Shown here: piece after piece, positions 42,400-64,000 of the stretch
How positions within the stretch are numbered: the first letter of the stretch is position 1
Layout of the letters: the number at the start of each line of letters is the position of its first letter
Assembly (NCBI RefSeq): GCF_023159225.1
Contig: NC_063188.1
Span: forward strand, 13,165,086-13,229,085
DNA length: 64,000 nucleotides
Direction: 5' to 3'
DNA from: Perognathus longimembris pacificus
Lineage: Eukaryota; Chordata; Mammalia; Rodentia; Heteromyidae
Translations under genes and position numbers: made by a program
The notes under the pieces: model-generated
Told to the model about the DNA's origin: nothing
Seen by the model: only the letters and a program-made list of their open reading frames with translations
Database searches by the model: none

Positions 42400-42486
42400 G
42401 ACCTGAAACACAGAAGCCAGACTTGAGCTTCCCACTGAAGAAAGGAGGAAAGCAATGGGTGGAGAACCCGTTGGATTCCAAGACTG
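42400..42486 (+). pseudogene. Exon 4, second tandem copy (87 nt, open)
   Basis: Acceptor CTAATTTCCCAG, donor ACTG|GTGAGG. It encodes KPDLSFPLKKGGKQWVENPL in frame, phase 1 to 1. The intron sequence after it (CTTTCATTAGCAACAAGAGG) parallels that after the first copy (CTTTCATCGGGGACAAGAAGG), so a unit of about 280 bp was duplicated. Confidence 0.75.
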
Positions 42487-42718
42487 GTGAGGAAGAAACA
42501 GGAGAAACTGCAACTTTCATTAGCAACAAGAGGGGTGAGGATGCCACCTTCCTTCAGGGGTATAACTTCTTCCCCTGTGTCTTAATTTCCCTGAACTGCA
42601 ATAACATCTGCCATTTCTATTTCTTCTCAGGTTTTGATTTGGGGAGAGGTAAATGAAATATTTGTATACAGAAAAGTCTCCAGTGTGCAAACTTTGTTGT
42701 TGTTGTTTGTCTCTCTAG

Positions 42719-43470
42719 GTGGGAACCCACAGCTAGGACCCAATTTATCAAAACCATGGAAACAGCAGGAAGCTCGTGGTGAAAGGCTCCTGGAAGAGCT
42801 CATGGCCCACCAGGGGCCTTCTTAGGGGAGAGGTCCAAGAAGAAGGGGCCCCTCAACCCAAAGATCTTCACACAGAGGGCTCCTATTTGGAAAACCCACT
42901 GTTGTCCTCAGTGTGCAAAGTGTTTTGCTCATGCTAAACAACTTAATAATCACATACTAATTCATGGAGCAGCAGAGCCTGTTCACAAATGTCTTCTCTG
43001 TGGGAAAGAATTCCTTTAGCGCTCGGACCTTCATATGCACCAGCTCAATCACTTAGAGGAGAGACCCTTTGAATGCAATATATTTAAGAAGAGATTCCCT
43101 CAGGAGGCATGATTTATCATGCGCCAGCCAACATATTATGGCATAAAACCCTACCAATGTTCTGAGTATAACAAAAAAAATTGCATAGAACAAGTATGGT
43201 AGAACACAAGAAAATTCACACAGTGGAAGAAAAGTACGCGTGCCCCACCTGTAGGTAAAAGTTTCTTCAGCACACAGAACTTATTCAGCACAAGGTTATA
43301 CACACTACAGAGGATCCATTCCTATGTGAATATTGTAAGAAAACCTCCAAACACAAGTCCAGCACCGAGAGAGTGTGCTATACAAATGTAGCTATTGACC
43401 TCACACTTTCCTGAAAAAAGAGGACATCATGAAACACATTTGCTGGACAGCTGAGAAAACATCTTTCTAA
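42719..43470 (+). pseudogene. Degenerate finger exon of the inverted copy
   Basis: Acceptor TTGTCTCTCTAG. It opens with NPQLGPNLSKPWKQQEA, aligned to NAHLTLDLSKEHEQQEA of the working gene, then hits TAG at 42823-42825. Fingers are still discernible (HCCPQCAKCFAHAKQLNNH; HKCLLCGKEFL, stop, RSDLHMHQLNH; FLCEYCKK), separated by stops and frameshifts. Traces of the first finger keep residues the intact copy has lost. Confidence 0.85.
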
Positions 43471-43561
43471 TAACATACAGACTCTGGTACGGCAAAACCT
43501 GCCAAAAAAACCTATGAGGCACCGCCCCTGTCATGGGCTATTTTAGAAGATAGCTTCTTTT

Positions 43562-43756
43562 TTTTTTCTTGGCCAGTCCTGGGCTTGGACTCAGGGCCTG
43601 AGCACTGTCCCTGGCTTCTTTTTGCTCAAGGCCAGCACTCTGCCACTTGAGCCACAGCCAGAGGCCATTTTCTATATATGTGGTGCTGGGGAATTGAACC
43701 CAGGGCCTCATGTATAGGAGGCAAGCACTCTACCACTAGGCCATATTCCCAGCCCC
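43562..43756 (-). mobile_element. IDL-Geo SINE with 18-bp TSD
   Basis: TAGAAGATAGCTTCTTTT at 43544-43561 and 43757-43774. Inserted just 3' of the finger pseudogene; a short CGCCACTTC segment is lost. Confidence 0.93.
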
Positions 43757-43774
43757 TAGAAGATAGCTTCTTTT

Positions 43775-44428
43775 AACCTCAGTTCAGAAAGGAATTTTAC
43801 ATTTTGTTATTTTTGAAAACTGACCTCCCATATATTCATCTACCTTTTCTACTCTGTTAAATTTGATTTTATGCTCCTAGGCTGATCTTATTTAACTGTT
43901 GCTATGAAAATATTTTGGTCCCAATCTAGACATGATATCATTAAGTGCAAACAAACTGCTGTTCCTCTGAGACGTCTCAATCCCAGGAACCAGGGATGTG
44001 CTCAATTGTTCTGCTGATAAGCACTATTTGCACACATTAAGGTCAGACCTGTGAAGGAAATGCCTTCTGTTTCAGTCCTTTCAGCTCATTGTTGAGCAGT
44101 GGAACATTCTGTCATGACAATGTTGACAAGCACTTTGCTTGACTATTGCCACAGCACACGCCAGTCACTGGCTTCTGTGAGCTATGTCACTCTGCTTCAG
44201 TGTTAAATAGAGACATATAGCCACAGAAAGTCATGGTTTGAGGTGTGAGGTGCATTTGTAGAGTAGTCCACAGATTCTGATCTGTGTTGGAGTTCTTAGT
44301 CTTGGGTTCATGCACGACCAGAGTCATGGAGCAGGTTGGTTGCTGGTCATACTGAAGGTTTATGTTTTTGTGCTCTCTTTTTCTTTCATACATATTTTTG
44401 GCACCAATTTTCTGGTCATTAAAAAATA
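43775..44428. other. No recognised gene
   Basis: Possible former 3' UTR of the pseudogene; nothing identifiable. Confidence 0.45.
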
Positions 44429-44429
44429 T

Positions 44430-44922
44430 TTTTGTGTGCCAACAGTGGGGCTTCATCTCAAGGTGGGAGTGCTGTTAGCATCTCCCCCCAAAGGTAGCAC
44501 ACTCTTACTTTAGCCACAACTCCATTTTTTTGCCTTTTTGGTGGTTCATTACAAAGAAGAGTCTCGGCCTAGCACTAGTAGCACACGCCTGTAATCCTAG
44601 CTACTCAGGAGGCTGAGATCTGAGGATCATGGTTCAAAGCCAACCCTGGCAAAAAAAAATGTCCATGAGACTCTTATTTCCAATAAACTACTCAGGAAAA
44701 GCTGGAAATGGTGCTGTGGCTCAAGTGATAGAGCACTACCCTTGAGCACAGAGAGGCTCAGAGTCAGAGCCCAGGCTGTCAGTTCAAGCCCCAGGATGAG
44801 AGGGGGTCAGGGGGAGAAAGAGTCTCGGATTCTCCTTCCCTGGCTGGCTTTAAACTACAATCTTCAGATCTCAGTCACCTGAGTAGCTAGGATTACAGAT
44901 ATGAGCCACAAGCATCTGGCTA
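44430..44922 (-). mobile_element. B1-Geo SINE split by a plus-strand copy
   Basis: The outer element (Geo 44432-44553, head 44828-44922) is interrupted at AAAGAAGAGTCTCGG, repeated as GAAAGAGTCTCGG after the insert. Confidence 0.8.
44568..44814 (+). mobile_element. B1-Geo SINE nested in B1-Geo, opposite strand
   Basis: Complete inner copy (head AGCACACGCCTGTAATCCTA, Geo end GTTCAAGCCCCAGGATGAG). Its opposite orientation gives the locus hairpin-forming capacity. Confidence 0.85.
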
Positions 44923-44929
44923 GATCAGT

Positions 44930-45600
44930 TATTTCTTTTTTTTTTCATTTTTGATACATATTTGAATGTCACAGACCAAATTCAATGGTTTTGAAAAGGA
45001 GAACAATTTGAACAAATTAGGCACAATTCCATATGATTCTATATAGATCAGTTATTTCTTAAAGAGTTCACGAGTGGAACCTTTAGAGGTTTAGAGAAAA
45101 TATCCTGAGAAGGCATTCCTAGCCTTCTAAAAGGCAGCCAAGAGATTTTGTCTGCACCAGCCTCTAACATGGTGAATGCCACCATTTTCAGTCACAGAAA
45201 ATGGGTTACAAGGAGAAGAAAAGCCAGAATCACTTCCTTTATGGAAGCCGAGGGCCTCTCAGGAGGACTTGGGATGGGCAGATAGATACCTGGGTCCTAA
45301 CAGAGCAGACAATGCCCTCAGGCATGCGAGCTGAGGCTACTGACCTCAGACTTCCTGTGGAATGTCTACTGCATGTCTACAGTTAGAGTGAGCTTCCTTG
45401 CTTCCCCGAGACTCACAGAAAAAACTCAACAACTGATCTTTCTTGGCATTGCCTAGTTTTTCCTCTACTACATGGGGTACTGCCAGTCTTAGGGCAGAAG
45501 TTTCCAGAGCTGACCATACCTCCTTTTTGCTCTCCTCTCCCTAGACAGCACAGATCTGAGAGTGACATAGTCCTGTTTCTCATAACCATGGCTCCGCTCC
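44930..45600. other. No recognised gene
   Basis: No supported coding or repeat signal. Confidence 0.45.
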
Positions 45601-45605
45601 TTCCC

Positions 45606-45722
45606 TCCAATAAGCTACTCAGAAAAAGCCAGAAGTGGTGCTGTGGTGCAAGTGGTAGAGCTCTGAACAAAAGAAGCTCGGGGAGAGTGTCCTGACCCAG
45701 AGTTCAAGCCTTAGGACTGGGG
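45606..45722 (+). mobile_element. B1-Geo SINE, 5'-truncated
   Basis: Only the linker end (AATAAGCTACTCAGAAAAAGCC) and the Geo monomer remain. Confidence 0.7.
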
Positions 45723-46212
45723 GGAAAAGAAGCACACCAACGTGAAAAAGGACTCTTAGCCTCTGTTATTCTTGACTGTCTTCTCTGCTCAGTCCATCTT
45801 CTCCAGGACCACAGAGACTGGAATACAAGCCTACACCCTCACAATTGATTCAGGTCAGCTTTTGTGTCCTCAGCTGGATCTCCACATACAGTGTTTGGAA
45901 TTTAAAATATTAATTTCATTATCCTTTCCCATGAATGAATAATTGATCCATTTCTTGAGTCCCTGGACCTTTATATGCTGTCTTCCTGTGTGCTCTCAGA
46001 AAGGCCAGGGAGTTCATATCACTTAGCCACGTGCTGGGGAGATAGTAGGCAGATGCAAAGTAGAATGACTCTGCTCCCTTTATTCTATTCTGCCATTTCA
46101 TTCTTTAGTATTCATGTCTCCAAGGATATAGCTTCCCTTCTTTTACGGAAAATATGGACTGCATGAGGAAAGGGGTCCTGGAAGACTGTCAGAGGAATGA
46201 AAGGGAAGGACA

Positions 46213-46433
46213 GGGGTGTGAATTCAAGAGTCTAGGAACTGTCTCGGACCATTTGTGCTCAAAGCTGGAGCTCTATCTCTTAAACCACAGCTCCACTTGA
46301 AGATTTTCTGGTATTTCATTGAAGATAAAAGTCTCACCAACTTTCCTGCCTGAGCTGGCTTCAAACCATGATCCTTACATCTCAGCCTCCTGAGTAGCTA
46401 GGATGACAGGTGTGAGCCACCAGTGCCCAGCCA
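46213..46433 (-). mobile_element. B1-Geo SINE
   Basis: Minus-strand copy; head ends GTGAGCCACCAGTGCCCAGCC. Confidence 0.8.
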
Positions 46434-46439
46434 ATTTCT

Positions 46440-47620
46440 CCTTTTTTATACCAAATATACAATCTCACATAGTTCACTTAAGGATAGTATGGGTGTGATG
46501 GCCAATCTCTAATAACCTTTTGAAATGTACTGGGAATATTTCCTCTAAAGTCACTCCCGCCTCTTGCTCAGTTCTTTCCATCTTTTGGTGGCTATTTTGT
46601 GAAGTCACCCCATTCCTCTTTCAAGTTTGAAAATGTATCTAATAGCATCAATACTGTTCACAAAATTCTACCCCCTGCCATCACCTCCCTTCCACTCAGG
46701 TATCTCAAGTTGAGGGCTTCTCCTACATTTTGGTTCTGTTAGTAATTAGCAATATATCTTGCTAAACAGGGATATTTCTTTATCGTTTCTAACTGACCAA
46801 ACAGGATCATCTCTAAACAAAAACCTCCGGCCAGAAAGCCATTCCTCTGACATCATTAGCCGGCCTAAAAACCATGTGGAAATGATGAAAACACATGAAT
46901 TAAGGATGCTTAAGCTAGACAAACATTCAAAGTTTATTTGTGAAAGAACTAGGTGAATGATGAACAAAGAGTGTTTCCGGTGTTTATGGAGCACCATAAA
47001 CATAGTGGTCATTGTATCCGGCATGCCTAGAGGTGTACCTCACTGAATCCACACAGCAGCTCTGAGGTAGGTATTGTTATTCCCAATGTACAAATCTCAC
47101 TACAGTTTTAGAAAAGTCTCTTGGTGGGAAAAACAAAAACAAAAACATGGCAACATCCATTCCACAAAAATGAACATAGGTTATGTCTGGGTAGTTTAGT
47201 ATTAAAGAAGTTTTATTCAATATTTAAATGTAAAATGAAACATGTCATTTTCATGAGACAGTAAAATTGTATGAAATAGTAAATAAATATAGAGAAGTCT
47301 TGGCCAACATCATAAACTAGACTGTGACATAGATACAAATTTTATCCTCCAACTTCCTTTGATAATCATATTATCATAAAAGATAACCACTTAGGCCAAT
47401 GGATAAGAGAATTAAAATACATTAGAAACAGTCATATCTAACCCAGTTCTGACTAGAACCATCAAACTAACTGCAAGCCCTACTTTGCTTGAACACTTTG
47501 GACTGTTTTCCTCTAGTACCAGCTGTGCACCAAGACTCAAAAGGTCACACTGATCTCAGACCTTCCTGTAGAACATTCAGGTACATAAAGTTAAGGGTAA
47601 TGAGCCATAAAAATGGACCT
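46440..47620. other. No recognised gene
   Basis: Low-copy DNA downstream of the ZNF75-like gene; open frames here are short and unremarkable. Confidence 0.45.
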
Positions 47621-47621
47621 C

Positions 47622-47842
47622 CCACCAAGTGTCAGAGGCTCATACCTGTAACCTTAGAGGATTATGGTTCAAAGCCAGCTCAGGCAAAAAAAAAGTCTAT
47701 GAGAATCTTATCTCCAATTAACCAGCAAAAAGCTGGAAATGGAGGTGTGGCTCAAGAAGAAGAGCACCATCCCTGACCAAAAAAGCTAAGGGACAGTGCC
47801 TAGGCCCTGAGTGCAAGCCCCAGTACTAGCACACACAAATAA
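47622..47842 (+). mobile_element. B1-Geo SINE, internal deletion in head
   Basis: CTACTCAGGAGGCTGAGATCT is missing from the head (CTTAGAGGATTATGG); the Geo part is complete. Confidence 0.8.
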
Positions 47843-48275
47843 AAGACCTTCCTTTAAGGAGTATTATGGCATCAATTTGAGAGCCATTAGTGCATTTAAT
47901 TAAAGCCCAAAAGGCTATTTTTCACCACTGCTTTATGCTTTTTTTTTTTTTTACAAGAGACAGATACCCAGATAAGGCTCAAACTGTCTCCTTCATTGCA
48001 TTTGATGTCTGTGTTGAAAATATCAACAGAGAAAAGATAAGCACTGCAAGGTTCTTAGGCCTTTGCTGGCCCTTCAGGCCAGGCCTTCATTGCAGCTGGG
48101 AATTTCTTTACAAAAGACAATAAAGTACTAGGTACTCAAAAAAGACAGCTACATGGGTACAATTTTCCTAGGGAAAATATTTAATTATCTTATTTGTTTC
48201 AGATAAAAGTTCCCTGAGCCATGTGGCTTGGTTATCCATGAAATCAAAGCGGAGCCCTCAAAACTGTCCGAAGCT

Positions 48276-48479
48276 GGGCTGGGGATATAGCCTAGTGGCA
48301 AGAGTGCCTGCCTCGGATACACAAGGCCCTAGGTTCGATTCCCCAGCACCACATATACAGAAAACGGCCAGAAGCGGCGCTGTGGCTCAAGTGGCAGAGT
48401 GCTAGCCTTGAGCAAAAAGAAGCCAGGGACAGTGCTCAGGCCCTGAGTTCAAGGCCCAGGACTGGCAAAGAAAAAAAAA
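48276..48479 (+). mobile_element. IDL-Geo SINE with perfect 16-bp TSD
   Basis: AAAACTGTCCGAAGCT at 48260-48275 and 48480-48495. Uniform match to the inferred consensus; a young copy close to the 3' end of the ZNF75-like gene. Confidence 0.95.
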
Positions 48480-48914
48480 AAAACTGTCCGAAGCTTAGGG
48501 ATTCTGAATTTTCTTTGGGGTGTGTGTTTGTGTGTGAAATATTATTTACCATCTCTCTTGAGGATGAAAAATAAAAGCAGGACTCATAGCCAGCTTACAT
48601 TTACTGAGGACCTGATAACTTGAAGAATTTATGTCACTGGGAATGAGGAAACTATGAGTAATCAGACAAAAACACACAAATAGCTACAGATACATCTGGT
48701 ACTCATATCTTTCTCCTTTGATTTATAAAGTACCCATTATGTGTTAGTCTTCTGTCAGGCACTGAAGATACAATGGTGAACAAGAGAGGTGTTGTAGATT
48801 GCTTTTTTGATATAGGACATATACCTCTTCTAAATTTTCTGGGAATAACAGATTCTGATTATTGGGCACCTCATAATGTTGCTACACTTCTGTCACTTGG
48901 TATGTTGACTTTCC

Positions 48915-63864
<14,950 letters not shown>

Positions 63865-64000
63865 TTGGTCTAGTAACGGTCTTACTTCTGTATGTGACAC
63901 CAACACCCCTTTGGTGCCACCTTAGACAACTGACGCCCCATCAGGTTGGGTGCAAAACCAATGAATGGCTCTTCTTGTAAGTGCACTGAGAAAGGAAGCA

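Larger units (their letters stand above)
30970..43470 (+). pseudogene. Inverted ZNF449-like pseudogene
   Basis: This is the plus-strand counterpart of the 18.7-24.6 kb gene with its exons in the same order: 5' exon 32240-32461, SCAN exon up to 34774, exon 3 at 37058-37262, two copies of exon 4 at 42122-42209 and 42400-42486, finger exon from 42719. Lesions seen: the SCAN exon's acceptor AG is gone (GCTGTAGGTGG in the working copy, GCTGGACGTG here); the ATG frame from 34415 ends at TGA 34496-34498; the SCAN frame has TAA at 34566-34568 and leaves the exon out of phase; exon 4a has an extra base; the finger exon has TAG at 42823-42825 and further stops. Exon 3 is fully open. The locus therefore cannot make the full protein, although the 5' exon, its donor and exon 3 could still be transcribed. 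Confidence 0.85.

Overview
The window is mammalian nuclear DNA from a rodent, most likely of the superfamily Geomyoidea (kangaroo rats, pocket mice, pocket gophers). About sixteen copies of a dimeric SINE have an ID/tRNA-like left half ending in the B-box-like GGTTCGATTCC. Their right half runs from GTGGCTCAAGTGG to TTCAAGCCCCAGGACTGG. As I recall it, this is the structure of the Geomyoidea-restricted IDL-Geo SINE. A second, more numerous family joins a 7SL/B1-like head (GGCTCACGCCTGTAATCCTA) to the same right half; I call it B1-Geo here. The three recognisable gene types (an ETD-like gene, ZNF449-like genes and a ZNF75-like gene) sit together on human Xq26.3, so the window is probably X-linked. 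That placement is from memory and was not searched.

Layout. 1-17.6 kb is repeat-rich DNA holding one small gene on the minus strand (about 8.1-8.4 kb, possible 5' exons near 11.2 kb and 12.9 kb). It resembles the embryonic testis differentiation (ETD) family. 18.7-27.3 kb holds an intact minus-strand SCAN zinc-finger gene resembling ZNF449 (four coding exons, 497 codons, all junctions in frame). 27.4-30.5 kb is a spacer. 30.6-43.5 kb holds an inverted, decayed copy of the same gene on the plus strand. 48.9-64 kb holds a minus-strand SCAN-KRAB-zinc-finger gene of the ZNF75 type; its large intron contains an old, SINE-riddled L1, and a 581-bp solo LTR lies in the next intron.

The two ZNF449-like loci are head to head and can be aligned from their first exons to their finger exons. 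Most of the alignment is clearly diverged, and the plus-strand copy has lost a splice acceptor and carries frameshifts and stops. Yet about 0.9 kb of one intron is almost identical between the arms, with sharp edges, which looks like gene conversion. The two zinc-finger types are nuclear DNA-binding regulators in which SCAN mediates dimerisation and KRAB-A normally recruits TRIM28 for repression. I see no operons, CRISPR arrays or prokaryotic systems. A 500-N gap lies inside a SINE whose halves and target-site duplications fit together exactly, so that gap is probably empty. I found no wholly new kind of system; the inverted zinc-finger pair is the most unusual structure.
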